NCBI GenBank assembly: GCA_016177705.1
Contig: JACOUT010000013.1
Location: 264,224 to 328,223 of the forward strand
DNA from: Deltaproteobacteria bacterium
GTDB taxonomy: Bacteria; Myxococcota; UBA727; VGSZ01
DNA length: 64,000 bases
Reading direction: 5' to 3'
The stretch's first letter is position 1. Every line of letters begins with the position of its first letter. Below the pieces are notes generated by a model. That model did not search any database. It was not told where the DNA came from and saw only the letters and a list, made by a program, of their open reading frames with translations. The translations under genes were made by a program, and so were the position numbers. This document shows positions 33,885-43,377 of this stretch, in pieces.

Positions 33885-36317
33885 ATGGGGGTGCCGCGCG
33901 TTTTGTTCGCTGCGGTCGCAGGCGTGAGCCTGCTCGTTGGCGCGTGCCCATCGCCGTCGCCGCACCCAGAGGGTGAAGGTGAAGGTGAAGGTGAAGGTGA
34001 AAGTGAAGGTGAGGGTGAGGGTGAGGGTGAAGGCGACCTCTCGTGGTCGGTGGATCTGCCTGACGTCAGCATGTTCGCGGTCGACCTACGTGCCGGCTCG
34101 GTCACGATCGCTGGAACCCCCAGCACGCCGGCTAGTGGCTGTCTGGTCCACCGGATCGCGCTCGACGGCACGCTGGGCGCGAGCGCGTCGCTCGCCACGC
34201 ACTGCATCGATGCGGCCACCTACGACGAGGGCGCTGTCTTCCTCGTCGCAGGCCCAACAACTCTCGAGGTGCCCGAAGGCGTGGTGGCGCTGGACGCTGC
34301 CGAGCGCGCCCTGCTCCATTTGCCGCTGCAAGGACCGCCGTCAGCGTTCGCGTTCCCCTCGGGCTACATGCCCCTGGACATCGCAAGTACAGCGGCAGGC
34401 ATCGTGGCGCTGTCCAACTGGGGCAGCGAGGCCACGGTAGCGCTGCTTGACGCGGACGGCGTCCTCCTAGGCACCGTGGGTACTGTTTGGGAAGTCATTG
34501 AGCTCGGCTCGGGAGTGGACTTGATCACCGCGGTCGAGCGCGTCGACTCGGCGGAATTCCATCTCGCCGGCATCGATCCGGGCACTTTGGCGGTTCGTTG
34601 GGCTGCGCCGTTGGCGGCGGACGTCGCGGGCTACTCCGTATCCCTGCGCTCAAACGGCGATGGCGTCACCGTTTGCGGTAGTCGCACCGCGGGAAACGCG
34701 TCGGCGGGATTCGCGCAACTGCGCGATCTCTACACAGGCGGCGTACTGCGCGAACACGACGCGCCAATGGAGGTCGTCACGTGCTTCTTCGGTGCAGACG
34801 GCGCCGCGTGGGCAGCCGGTGGTGGAGAGCATCGCCGCCTGTCGCCCAACGCCGCGTCCTTCGAGCCGTTGACCGCGAACTGGAGGACCTACACGAGCCA
34901 CCTCGTCGTCGTAGACAACGACCTTCTGGTCACAACGAGCGTCGATGCCACCGCAGACCGGGTGCCGCCACTCGAGCCCGGCCGAGTCGGCGGCAAGCCC
35001 GGCTCGCGTTCTACCCTGGTGGCGCGGGTGCCGGTGAGCGCGCTCCTGCCTGACGACGGGATCGGTCCCGCCAATGAGGCCAACGCCTTCGCGGCAGACG
35101 GCACTTCGTGGATCGCGACCGACGACTCGCGGCCGTGGTCCATCCGGGTTGAGCCGGCATCGGGCGACGTCGTGACGGCCAGGGTCTCGAGCACTGGTTG
35201 CGACTTCGAACGGCATACGGCCAACGGGGCGAATGTTCTGCGCCGCAGCATTGACGCCACAACCGGCTCGTGGCTCGACTGCAGGGCAGCCGCCGTCGGA
35301 ACTGAGACCTACTTGGCTGTCAGCCCACGCATCACCACCGCGGAGCTCGTGGTAGACGACGAGATCGTCGCGCTCGAAGGCCAGGTCCTCCTGGTCGCAG
35401 TTGACGAGGAAGCACGGACGGTCAGGAGGCAGGTGCTGGCAGGCCGAGGGGTCGACCTCGCCGCTGACGCTGACTCCCTGGTCGTCCTCACAGGCGGCTA
35501 CACCTCGGAACGGCAGCACCTGCGGCGCTTCGGCACCGGGCTCGTGGAGCTCAGTTCCGTCGAGCTCGCCATCGACCTCGTCGTCACGAACGGGGCGCTA
35601 CCAGGGCAGCCGCGCGTGTTTCCGCTGCCGGCGGGCGACACGCTCGTGTTGACGAGCGCCATGACGCGACTCAACGCGACCTTCGACGACGGGAGCCCGG
35701 CAGCCGTCTGGGGTTCGCCCTTGGGCGAGGCAGGCCTTGCATTCCGCACTGCGCCCGACGGCCGTCTGCGCTGGGCGATGGCGATGCCCATTGGAGGGGG
35801 GGAGAATGACGCGCCGAGGCTCAAAGATGGCGCGCTGATCGAGGAGGCCGGCAGCGTCGTGCACTGCGGCAGCACCATGGGTGGGCAGGTCATCGATGTC
35901 CGCACCGGCAACGAGAAGGCGAGGTTCGAGGCGCTCGGCCAGACCGGCTACTGCCTTGAGCTCGACGTCACCGATGGCGACATCCGCGCGCAGCATCAGC
36001 TCTCGAGCACGGCGGAAGTGACCGCCGTCGCCCACGTCGCCGGTGAGACCATCCTCATGCTCGACCACGGCGACTCGACCCTGAGCATGCGCACGCTCCG
36101 TGATAGCGCGGAGCTCGGGCCGCTCATCATCGGTCGAACCTGGCCCGCAGCGACGACGCTCGCCGCCGGTAGCGTGGGCGGCGGCCTGCTCATCGGCACG
36201 TCCGCCTATGCCCACTCGGACGCCTCGGCGATCGTGCCCGGCTTCGAGCTGCCCGGCGTGGCGGGCTACCTCGAGGGTGCGGTCATCTACCTCGACCCCT
36301 CTCGTCTTGCTTTTTGA
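33885..36317 (+). CDS. Large lipoprotein with Glu-Gly linker, beta-propeller-like ectodomain
   Basis: This 810-aa protein has a lipoprotein signal (VLFAAVAGVSLLVGAC, Cys near residue 21), a Pro/Ser bridge and 11 Glu-Gly(Ser) units. About 760 residues of repeating beta-rich blades follow, with phrases such as GSVTIAG, VVALDAAERALLHLPL and LVVLTGG that suggest a secreted propeller. Cys pairs are scattered. No enzyme motif is visible. Base composition is visibly less GC-biased than the neighbours, and the gene may be fast-evolving or acquired. The architecture matches the other Glu-Gly protein at 6411-7838: anchor, acidic spacer, display domain. Confidence 0.75.
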   Translation: MGVPRVLFAAVAGVSLLVGACPSPSPHPEGEGEGEGEGESEGEGEGEGEGDLSWSVDLPDVSMFAVDLRAGSVTIAGTPSTPASGCLVHRIALDGTLGASASLATHCIDAATYDEGAVFLVAGPTTLEVPEGVVALDAAERALLHLPLQGPPSAFAFPSGYMPLDIASTAAGIVALSNWGSEATVALLDADGVLLGTVGTVWEVIELGSGVDLITAVERVDSAEFHLAGIDPGTLAVRWAAPLAADVAGYSVSLRSNGDGVTVCGSRTAGNASAGFAQLRDLYTGGVLREHDAPMEVVTCFFGADGAAWAAGGGEHRRLSPNAASFEPLTANWRTYTSHLVVVDNDLLVTTSVDATADRVPPLEPGRVGGKPGSRSTLVARVPVSALLPDDGIGPANEANAFAADGTSWIATDDSRPWSIRVEPASGDVVTARVSSTGCDFERHTANGANVLRRSIDATTGSWLDCRAAAVGTETYLAVSPRITTAELVVDDEIVALEGQVLLVAVDEEARTVRRQVLAGRGVDLAADADSLVVLTGGYTSERQHLRRFGTGLVELSSVELAIDLVVTNGALPGQPRVFPLPAGDTLVLTSAMTRLNATFDDGSPAAVWGSPLGEAGLAFRTAPDGRLRWAMAMPIGGGENDAPRLKDGALIEEAGSVVHCGSTMGGQVIDVRTGNEKARFEALGQTGYCLELDVTDGDIRAQHQLSSTAEVTAVAHVAGETILMLDHGDSTLSMRTLRDSAELGPLIIGRTWPAATTLAAGSVGGGLLIGTSAYAHSDASAIVPGFELPGVAGYLEGAVIYLDPSRLAF
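33969..34034. repeat. Hexanucleotide tandem repeat encoding 11 Glu-Gly/Ser units
   Basis: 66 bp of GAAGGT/GAGGGT hexamers, one unit reading GAAAGT (Glu-Ser), inside the lipoprotein gene. The codons differ from those of the 32-unit tract at 7458-7649 (mostly GGT here, mostly GGC there), so the two tracts probably expanded independently. Confidence 0.95.
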
Positions 36318-36346
36318 CAGCGTCCCGGCACTGCGCCCGCTCGACG

Positions 36347-37375
36347 CTACGCCACCACCACGAAGCTCTCCCCCTCGACAAACCCCGCCCGCTCGAGCGC
36401 CGCGCGCACCACCCCGCGCGCGCCGCTGGTGCCGACGGCGCCGAGCGCGAACGCGCCCGCCAGCTCCTGATGGAGCGCGCCTAGCTCGTCCGCGTGACGC
36501 ACCACCAGGCCGCGCCGCAGGCGCCCCACCTTGTCGGGCGCGACGTCGACGAACGCCGCCGGCTCCACCCCGTGCGCCGCCAGCGCGCGCGCGATGCGCC
36601 TGCCTTCCTTGCCGGCGCCGCACACGATCACCGGCCGCGCACCAAGCCCAAAGCGCGCCGCCAAGTAGCCGGCCTTGAGCACCGCCAGGTGGTCGCGCGA
36701 CAGCTTGCTGGTGGTGCGCCCGTGCACCCGCCACGCGTGCTGCAGCGCCGCGCGCTTCTCGAGCGACCAGCCGGCGCAGGCCAGCCGCAGGTAGAGGTCA
36801 TAGTCCTCGGCGAACGGCGCCGGCACCGCGCGCCAGCCGCCGACGGCGGCGAGCGCATTGCCGCGAAACGTCGTCGCCGGCTGGCACAGCGGCTGCTCGA
36901 TCCACAGCTCGCGCTCATGCTCCAGGGCAGTTTGCGCCGCGTTCTGCCATGCCAGATAGGCGACCAGCCCGACGTGGCGACCGTCCGCCTGCACGCGCCG
37001 TGGCGCCAGCCGCACGCGACAGCCGACCGCCCCGGTGCGCGGCCGCTCGGCCAGCCAAAGGACGTCGGCGGCCAGGCGGTCGGGGTGCATGACGTCGTCG
37101 GCGTCCATGCGCGCGATCCATGGCGCGCGGCAGCGCGCGCGCCCCAGCTCGAGCGCGCCGCCGAGCGGTTGCGCGGCGTCGGCCTCGACCACCACCACGC
37201 GGCGGTCGCGCCCAGCCAGGCGCGCCAGCACCTCGCCCGAGCGGTCGCGGCAACCGTGCAGCACCGCCACCACCTCGAGGTCGACGCCGCGGCTCCTGAG
37301 CGTGCTCCTGAGCGCCACCGCCAGCGTGCGCTCGGCGTCGCGGATGGGCAGCAGGACGGAGACCGACGGGGCCAT
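36347..37375 (-). CDS. Family 2 glycosyltransferase with C-terminal Rossmann-like domain
   Basis: This 342-aa protein has a GT-A domain: VSVLLPIRDAERTLAVALRS at the N-terminus, the metal-binding MDADDVMHPDRL near residue 93 and the acceptor loop PFAEDYDLYLRLACAG. From about residue 250 a second module starts, VIVCGAGKEGRRIARAL, followed by AAFVDVAPDKVG. This is a dinucleotide-binding-like motif found in PglD-type and capsule enzymes. The fusion suggests a sugar transferase coupled to modification or sensing of a nucleotide-sugar. Donor and acceptor are unknown. It is divergent from tatA. Confidence 0.82.
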   Translation of the reverse strand: MAPSVSVLLPIRDAERTLAVALRSTLRSRGVDLEVVAVLHGCRDRSGEVLARLAGRDRRVVVVEADAAQPLGGALELGRARCRAPWIARMDADDVMHPDRLAADVLWLAERPRTGAVGCRVRLAPRRVQADGRHVGLVAYLAWQNAAQTALEHERELWIEQPLCQPATTFRGNALAAVGGWRAVPAPFAEDYDLYLRLACAGWSLEKRAALQHAWRVHGRTTSKLSRDHLAVLKAGYLAARFGLGARPVIVCGAGKEGRRIARALAAHGVEPAAFVDVAPDKVGRLRRGLVVRHADELGALHQELAGAFALGAVGTSGARGVVRAALERAGFVEGESFVVVA

Positions 37376-37387
37376 GCCTTGTCGAGG

Positions 37388-37401
37388 GCGACAAATGTCG
37401 C
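37388..37401. promoter_or_regulatory. 14-bp inverted repeat between glycosyltransferase and tatA
   Basis: GCGACA-AA-TGTCGC lies 13 bp upstream of the glycosyltransferase ATG and 61 bp upstream of tatA, in an 86-bp divergent region. The small spacer suggests a dimeric repressor site rather than an RNA hairpin. The bound protein is unknown. Confidence 0.3.
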
Positions 37402-37461
37402 TACCGAGAGAGTGACGAGACGGTCGACCGCGCCGACGCGGCGGCCCTCGCGGAGGATGTC

Positions 37462-37686
37462 ATGCCGTTCGGCATCGGGATGGGCGAGCTGGTCGTCGTC
37501 CTGCTCATCGTGCTGCTCCTGTTCGGTGCGCGCAGGCTGCCCGATCTCGCCGCCGGCCTGGGTGGCGCTATCAACAACTTCCGCAAGGCCGTGAAGGGCG
37601 AGGAAGACACCAAGACCATCGAAGGCAAGGCCGCGGAGGGCGATCGCGTGCCCTCGCCGCCGTCCAAGACCGAGACCAAGAGCTGA
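37462..37686 (+). CDS. tatA: Sec-independent protein translocase TatA/E
   Basis: This 74-aa protein has one N-terminal transmembrane helix (IGMGELVVVLLIVLLLFGARR), the FGARRLPDLAAGLGGAI hinge and amphipathic helix, and an acidic/Ser/Pro-rich tail, all typical of TatA. It forms the pore of the twin-arginine translocase. TatB and TatC are not nearby, as is common when tatA is solitary. The ATG is preceded by GAGGATGTC, with GGAGG as ribosome-binding site. Confidence 0.93.
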   Translation: MPFGIGMGELVVVLLIVLLLFGARRLPDLAAGLGGAINNFRKAVKGEEDTKTIEGKAAEGDRVPSPPSKTETKS

Positions 37687-37692
37687 CGCGCG

Positions 37693-37696
<4 letters not shown>
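37683..37696. other. 14-bp palindrome holding the stop codons of tatA and cysS
   Basis: CTGACGCGCGTCAG contains TGA on each strand, ending tatA (37684-37686) and cysS (37693-37695). The two genes end 6 bp apart. There is no loop or T-run, so it does not look like a standard terminator. Confidence 0.4.
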
Positions 37697-39285
<1,589 letters not shown>

Positions 39286-39290
39286 TGCTC

Positions 39291-39320
39291 GCCTCTACCC
39301 TGGTGGCCTCTACCCTGGCG
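39291..39320. repeat. Two tandem 15-bp copies at the cysS 5' end
   Basis: GCCTCTACCCTGGTG and GCCTCTACCCTGGCG match 14/15. On the minus strand each copy holds AGAGG. The copy nearer cysS supplies its likely ribosome-binding site and the other includes the stop (TAG) of the upstream gene, which points to a recent local duplication. Confidence 0.8.
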
Positions 39321-39939
39321 GCGCCGGGCGCGTCGGCGATCGCCGCCGCAACGAGCGCAGCGCCAGGATGACTGCCGCGAGCCCGCCGGTCCAGGCCATC
39401 GGGTAGCGGTTCATCTGTCCGGGCCGCTCGTCGACCACCAGCACGCGCGCCTCGCGCGCCACCGGCAGGCCCTGCTCCCTGAGCACCGCGCGGGCCTGGT
39501 CGAGCGCCGCCTCGTCGAAGGAGAGCACGCGCGCGTCCACCTCCACCTCGACGAACGGCCCCCAGGTGGGGTGGAGCGCCGGGTCGTACTCGACGAACAG
39601 CGGCGCGCCCATCACCTGGCGCACCACGATGGGGCCGAAGCGCAGGGTGCCGCGGCGCCACAGCGGGATCTCGGCGGCGTGGTTGCCGAGCACGGCGTGC
39701 GCCTGCACGCGCGCGCCCACGGGGATCGACGCCGACGGCGGCAGCCCCGCGACGGCGCCGAGGTCGACCGGTGGCGGCGCGTGCAGGTGGTAGAGCAGCT
39801 CGTCGCGCGTCGGCACCAGGATCACGGCGGCCACGACCACGACGGCGCCGGCGAGCACCAGCCGCACCGGATGGATCGGACCTCGCGCCGGGGACGCAGC
39901 CTTGCGCGCGAAGAAACCCTGTGCCGCGTCGTCGCTCAC
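39310..39939 (-). CDS. Membrane protein of unknown function
   Basis: This 209-aa protein has an N-terminal cytoplasmic stretch, a transmembrane helix (LVLAGAVVVVAAVILVP, near residue 30-46) and a beta-rich extracytoplasmic domain of about 130 residues (VGARVQAHAVLG, FVEVEVDARVLSFDEAAL). A hydrophobic C-terminal segment (AWTGGLAAVILALRSLRRR) ends the chain. I do not recognise the family. The GTG start overlaps the ispD-like stop by 4 nt and cysS follows 24 bp downstream, so it is co-transcribed with housekeeping genes. Confidence 0.6.
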   Translation of the reverse strand: MSDDAAQGFFARKAASPARGPIHPVRLVLAGAVVVVAAVILVPTRDELLYHLHAPPPVDLGAVAGLPPSASIPVGARVQAHAVLGNHAAEIPLWRRGTLRFGPIVVRQVMGAPLFVEYDPALHPTWGPFVEVEVDARVLSFDEAALDQARAVLREQGLPVAREARVLVVDERPGQMNRYPMAWTGGLAAVILALRSLRRRSPTRPAPPG

Positions 39940-40760
39940 ACGGCCGGCGAGTCGGACTTGGTGTCGACGGGCGCGCCGCCGACCAGCGTGCCATCGCGCG
40001 TGGCGGAGCCGTCGCGCGCCTCGCCCGGATCGAGCGCCTTGGCGAGCGGATCCTCGGGCAGCAGGTCCTTCGGGTAGAGGAACGCGAAGTCGACCGCGCG
40101 CCGCGAGAACACCTCGAGCGCACGGCCCACGTCCGCCGCGTCGCGCAACAGCAGGTTGTCGTCGTCGCCGGCCACCAACTGCACGCTGGCACCAGCGGCC
40201 GCCACCAACTCGGCCTCGCTGCGCTCGCCGTCGTCGGCGCCCGACAGTGCCTGGCGCAGCACCGCCACCTTGAAGGCCTGCGGACCCTGCACGGCGCGGA
40301 TGCGCGGGCGCACGTCGAGCGACACCAGGCTGCCGCCCTCGTCCGCGACGATCGTGTCCTTGAGAACCACCGCGGGCACGGCCGCGTCGGCGCCGCGCGC
40401 CGCGGCCGCCACGCGGTCGGCGAGGCCGGTGGGGGCGAGCACGCGCGCGCCCTCTTGCACCAGCACGTAGTCGACGTCGGACGGCAGCGCGTCGAGCCCG
40501 GCCTTGAGCGCCGCGCGCCGGCTCGGTCCGCCCGCCACCACCCGATCGATCTCGTCGAGGCCGAAGCGCTCGACCACCTCGGTCTTGACCCGCTCGACCA
40601 GATCGCCCGGCACCACCAGCACGCCGGCGACCGCCTCGTCGCCCGGCAGGGCCGCGGCGATGCCACGCGCCAACAGCGGCGCGCCGAGCAGCGCGTCGAG
40701 CAGCGCGAGCGGCGCCAGGCCGGTGCCGTTCTCGGCGGCGAGCACGATGAGCCCGAGCAT
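39936..40760 (-). CDS. ispD: IspD-like cytidylyltransferase with degenerate nucleotide-binding signature
   Basis: This 274-aa protein has the IspD fold landmarks VVAGGPSRRAALKAGLDAL, DYVLVQEGARVLA, TIVADEGGSLVSLD, AVQGPQAFKVAVLRQAL and the C-terminal GDDDNLLLRDAADVGRALEVF. The N-terminal signature is altered. Normal enzymes have LxAAGxGxRM then PKQ; here it reads VLAAENGTGLAPLALLDALL, without the Arg and the Lys. Either it uses CTP differently or it is a pseudoenzyme. Normal role: CTP + methylerythritol phosphate to CDP-ME in isoprenoid synthesis. The ATG at 40760 has GGGAGGGG before it. It follows carD, as ispD often does, but ispF is absent here. Confidence 0.7.
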   Translation of the reverse strand: MLGLIVLAAENGTGLAPLALLDALLGAPLLARGIAAALPGDEAVAGVLVVPGDLVERVKTEVVERFGLDEIDRVVAGGPSRRAALKAGLDALPSDVDYVLVQEGARVLAPTGLADRVAAAARGADAAVPAVVLKDTIVADEGGSLVSLDVRPRIRAVQGPQAFKVAVLRQALSGADDGERSEAELVAAAGASVQLVAGDDDNLLLRDAADVGRALEVFSRRAVDFAFLYPKDLLPEDPLAKALDPGEARDGSATRDGTLVGGAPVDTKSDSPAV

Positions 40761-40805
40761 GTCCCCTCCCACGCGACCCGCGTGCGGGCCGCACAACGTT
40801 CGTCG

Positions 40806-41297
40806 TCAGACCTTGAAGATGGTCCTGAACTCGGTCTCGACCTCGTCCTCGGACATGGTCTTGGCGATGGCGATCTCCTTGACCAAGAGCGAGCGCGCGG
40901 TGTCGAGCATCTTGCGCTCGCCGAAGCTGAGGTCCTTGTCGCCCTTGAGCAGGTAGAGGTCGCGCAGCACCTTGGCCACCTCGAAGACGCTGCCGGTGCG
41001 GATCTTCTCCATGTACTCGCGGTAGCGCCGGTTCCACGTCGTCGACTCGACGACCTTCTCCTTCTTGCGCAGGATGCGAAACACCTCGTCGGCCTCGTCG
41101 GAGGAGATGATCTCGCGCATGCCCACCGTCTTCACGTTGGAGGTGGGGATCATGATCTTCATGCCGTTGTCGAGGATGCGCAGGATGTAGAAGGTCTGCT
41201 CCTGCTGCCCGGAGATGGTCTTCCGGTCGATGGCGACCACCTCGGCGACCCCGTGGCCCGGATAGACGGCCTTGTCGCCAACCTTGAACGTATCCAT
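40806..41297 (-). CDS. carD: CarD/CdnL-family transcription regulator
   Basis: This 163-aa RNA-polymerase-binding regulator has an N-terminal Tudor-like RNAP-interaction domain (FKVGDKAVYPGHGVAEVVAI) with KIMIPTSNVKTVGMREIIS. A helical C-terminal domain contains the conserved Trp of STTWNRRYREYMEKI and EVAKVLRDLYLL. It stabilises the open complex at rRNA and other promoters. Length matches Myxococcus CdnL. It is placed directly upstream of ispD, an arrangement seen widely. It is divergent from the TolC-like gene, with 100 bp between starts. Confidence 0.95.
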   Translation of the reverse strand: MDTFKVGDKAVYPGHGVAEVVAIDRKTISGQQEQTFYILRILDNGMKIMIPTSNVKTVGMREIISSDEADEVFRILRKKEKVVESTTWNRRYREYMEKIRTGSVFEVAKVLRDLYLLKGDKDLSFGERKMLDTARSLLVKEIAIAKTMSEDEVETEFRTIFKV

Positions 41298-41307
41298 GCC
41301 TGCTCCC

Positions 41308-41322
41308 GCCGGCGTAGCCGGC
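41308..41322. promoter_or_regulatory. Inverted repeat in the carD leader
   Basis: GCCGGC-gta-GCCGGC lies 11 bp upstream of the carD start. A 6-bp GC stem with a 3-nt loop in the leader could slow translation or be an operator. Confidence 0.25.
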
Positions 41323-41397
41323 GTCCGACAACGTCATGCGCGGCCCGCGCTGCGGACCTTGCGAAAACCCGTGTGGGATACCATCTGTCGGGGCGCG

Positions 41398-43047
41398 ATG
41401 CGAGCATCCAATCGGGGCGTCAGCCACGCCGCTCTCGTCCTCGTCGGCGTGCTCGCCGGCGCGACGGCGGGCCGCGCCCAGATGGTGCCGGGCGTGACGC
41501 TGCCCGGCGACGACTTCGGCGACCAGGGCCAGAGCTTCGGCAGCGAAGGCGCGACGGCGCCGGGCGCCGCGCCCGCCAGCGCCACGCCACGCGCCACCGG
41601 CGAGGCGAGCGGCCTCATGGGCCTCGCCGAGCCGGCCACGCGCGAGGTGCTGACGCTCGAGGCGGTGCTGGCGGCGGCGAACCAGGGCGCCGCCGACGCC
41701 AAGGTCGCCGTGGAGCGCGTGGTGCAGCAGGAGGCGACGCTGCGCCGCGCGTGGGCCGCCGTGCTGCCCACCCTGGGCGTCGGCGCCAGCTACTCGCTCA
41801 CCTGCCTCGGCAGCGGCGCCGCCGGCCTCTCCTGCGAGGACCGCACCGCCAGCTTCACCGACCCCGACGCGGCCGAGCGGCAGGCGCAGCTCTTCGAGGG
41901 CCTCGCCAGCACCCTCGAGCTCGGCGCCCAGGTGGAGCCGGACCCGCAAAAGCAGCAGGACCTGCTCGACCAGGCGGCAGAGCTGCGCGCCTCCGCCGCC
42001 CAGATCCGCGAGCAGGCAGCCAACGCCAAGCCGTTGGTGGTGCAGCCGGCCAACGTGCTGTCCGCAACCGTCGCGCTCAACGTGCCGCTGTTCAACGGCC
42101 GCGCCTTCCCGCTCTTGTTCAACGCCATCGACGCCGTCGACGTCGCCAAGCAGGCGCAGGGCCAGGTGCGAGTGGCGCTGCGCTACGCGGCGACGCGCGG
42201 CTACTTCGGCGCGCTCACCGCGCGCAAGCTGGTCGGCATCGCCGAGCGGCAGGTGGAGAGCGCCGGCAAGCACGTCGAGGCGACGCGCGCGCGCGTGGAG
42301 GCCGCGACCCAGCCGCCGCTGGCGCTGCGCCGCGCCGAGCTCGACGTGCTGCGCGCCAAGCAGCAAGCGACCAGCGCGCGCGCCGCCTACGACGGCGCGG
42401 TGGCGGCGCTCGGCCTCGTCATGGGGCGCGAGCAGGCCTTCGACGTCACCGACGCGCCCGCCCTGCCCGCCCCGCCCGGCAACGACGAGGCGACGCTGAT
42501 CGAGGCGGCACTGGCCGCGCGCACCGACGTAGCCGCGCAGCGGCTCTCCCTGCAGATCGCGGGTCGCGGCGAGCTCGACGCGTGGATGATGTTCCTGCCC
42601 TCCATCAACCTGTCGGCGAGCGCGCGCGGCACCTCCTTCACCAGCGGCTTCGTCGACGAGCCGGTGACCGGCGCGCTCGCGGTCAGCGCGCAACTGCCGC
42701 TCTACGACGGCGGCGTGCGCTACGCCGCGCTCAAGGACGGCGCCTCACGCACGCGCGAGGCGCGCATCCGGCTCGTCGAGCTTGAGGATCGCGTGAAGGC
42801 GCAGGTGCGCGGCAACCTGCGCGAGCTGCGCGACCGCGAGGCCTCGCTCGGGCTCTCCCGCGAGGCGGCCGCGGTGGCCGCGTTGGCGCACGAGCAGGCG
42901 CAGGCGATGTTCGACGCGGGCGTGGGCACCGCGCTCGACGTCAGCGACACCGCGCTCGCGCAGTTCGTCGCCGACAACGAGCTGGCGCGCGCGGAGCTCG
43001 AGCTGCAGTTGGCGCGCGCCGGGCTCAGCTACGTGCTTGGGCAGTAG
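41398..43047 (+). CDS. TolC-like outer membrane efflux protein
   Basis: This 549-aa protein begins with a signal peptide (AALVLVGVLAGATAGRAQ) and a Gly/Ala/Pro-rich spacer. Two OEP repeats follow: LTLEAVLAAANQGAADAKVA opens the first and NDEATLIEAALAARTDVAAQRL the second. Each has long amphipathic helices and beta strands (VSAQLPLYDGGVRYAAL). It should form a trimeric outer-membrane channel for RND or ABC exporters. An unusual region near residues 130-210, rich in Gln/Asp and with two Cys, enlarges the first repeat. No pump gene is adjacent. The ATG at 41398 is chosen because the signal peptide starts there. Confidence 0.85.
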   Translation: MRASNRGVSHAALVLVGVLAGATAGRAQMVPGVTLPGDDFGDQGQSFGSEGATAPGAAPASATPRATGEASGLMGLAEPATREVLTLEAVLAAANQGAADAKVAVERVVQQEATLRRAWAAVLPTLGVGASYSLTCLGSGAAGLSCEDRTASFTDPDAAERQAQLFEGLASTLELGAQVEPDPQKQQDLLDQAAELRASAAQIREQAANAKPLVVQPANVLSATVALNVPLFNGRAFPLLFNAIDAVDVAKQAQGQVRVALRYAATRGYFGALTARKLVGIAERQVESAGKHVEATRARVEAATQPPLALRRAELDVLRAKQQATSARAAYDGAVAALGLVMGREQAFDVTDAPALPAPPGNDEATLIEAALAARTDVAAQRLSLQIAGRGELDAWMMFLPSINLSASARGTSFTSGFVDEPVTGALAVSAQLPLYDGGVRYAALKDGASRTREARIRLVELEDRVKAQVRGNLRELRDREASLGLSREAAAVAALAHEQAQAMFDAGVGTALDVSDTALAQFVADNELARAELELQLARAGLSYVLGQ

Positions 43048-43110
43048 CGCGATTCCGAAGCTCTCGAAGAAGAAGAAGAAGAACCTGGGGCTTGGCGTTT
43101 TGCCCGTCAG

Positions 43111-43319
43111 CGACGATCGATGCTCTCGCGAGAGCAGAGGGCGGTGCCTCGATGACCGCCCCCACCCTGCATCCCTCCCCTGCGGGGAGGGCCGTGCCAC
43201 CTTCGGAGGACCTGACGTCGTCACCGAAGCCGGAACGGCCTCCCCCGCAGGGGGAGGAGGCAGGAGGGGGGCTGTGGTCGGGGCACGACGGCATGCTCTC
43301 GCGAGAGCAGCGATCGTCG
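43111..43319. repeat. Non-coding palindromic element with 26-bp terminal inverted repeats (MITE/REP-like)
   Basis: The 330-bp gap between the TolC-like gene and the next gene holds a 209-bp inverted structure. Its ends, 43111-43136 and 43294-43319, are inverted copies matching 25/26, each containing the palindrome TGCTCTCGCGAGAGCA. Inside each half is a further hairpin, CCCTCCCC-TGC-GGGGAGGG on the left and CCTCCCCC-GCA-GGGGGAGG on the right, which are related to each other as inverted copies. There is no open frame with gene-like features. The folded form would be a long stem with side hairpins. It may be a miniature non-autonomous transposon, a REP/BIME-like unit or a terminator between convergent genes. 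Confidence 0.75.
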
Positions 43320-43377
43320 ACGAAGGCAGGACGACAGGCCTCAGCATCCTGTTCTTGTCCGCGCTGAGCCTCGCCGC

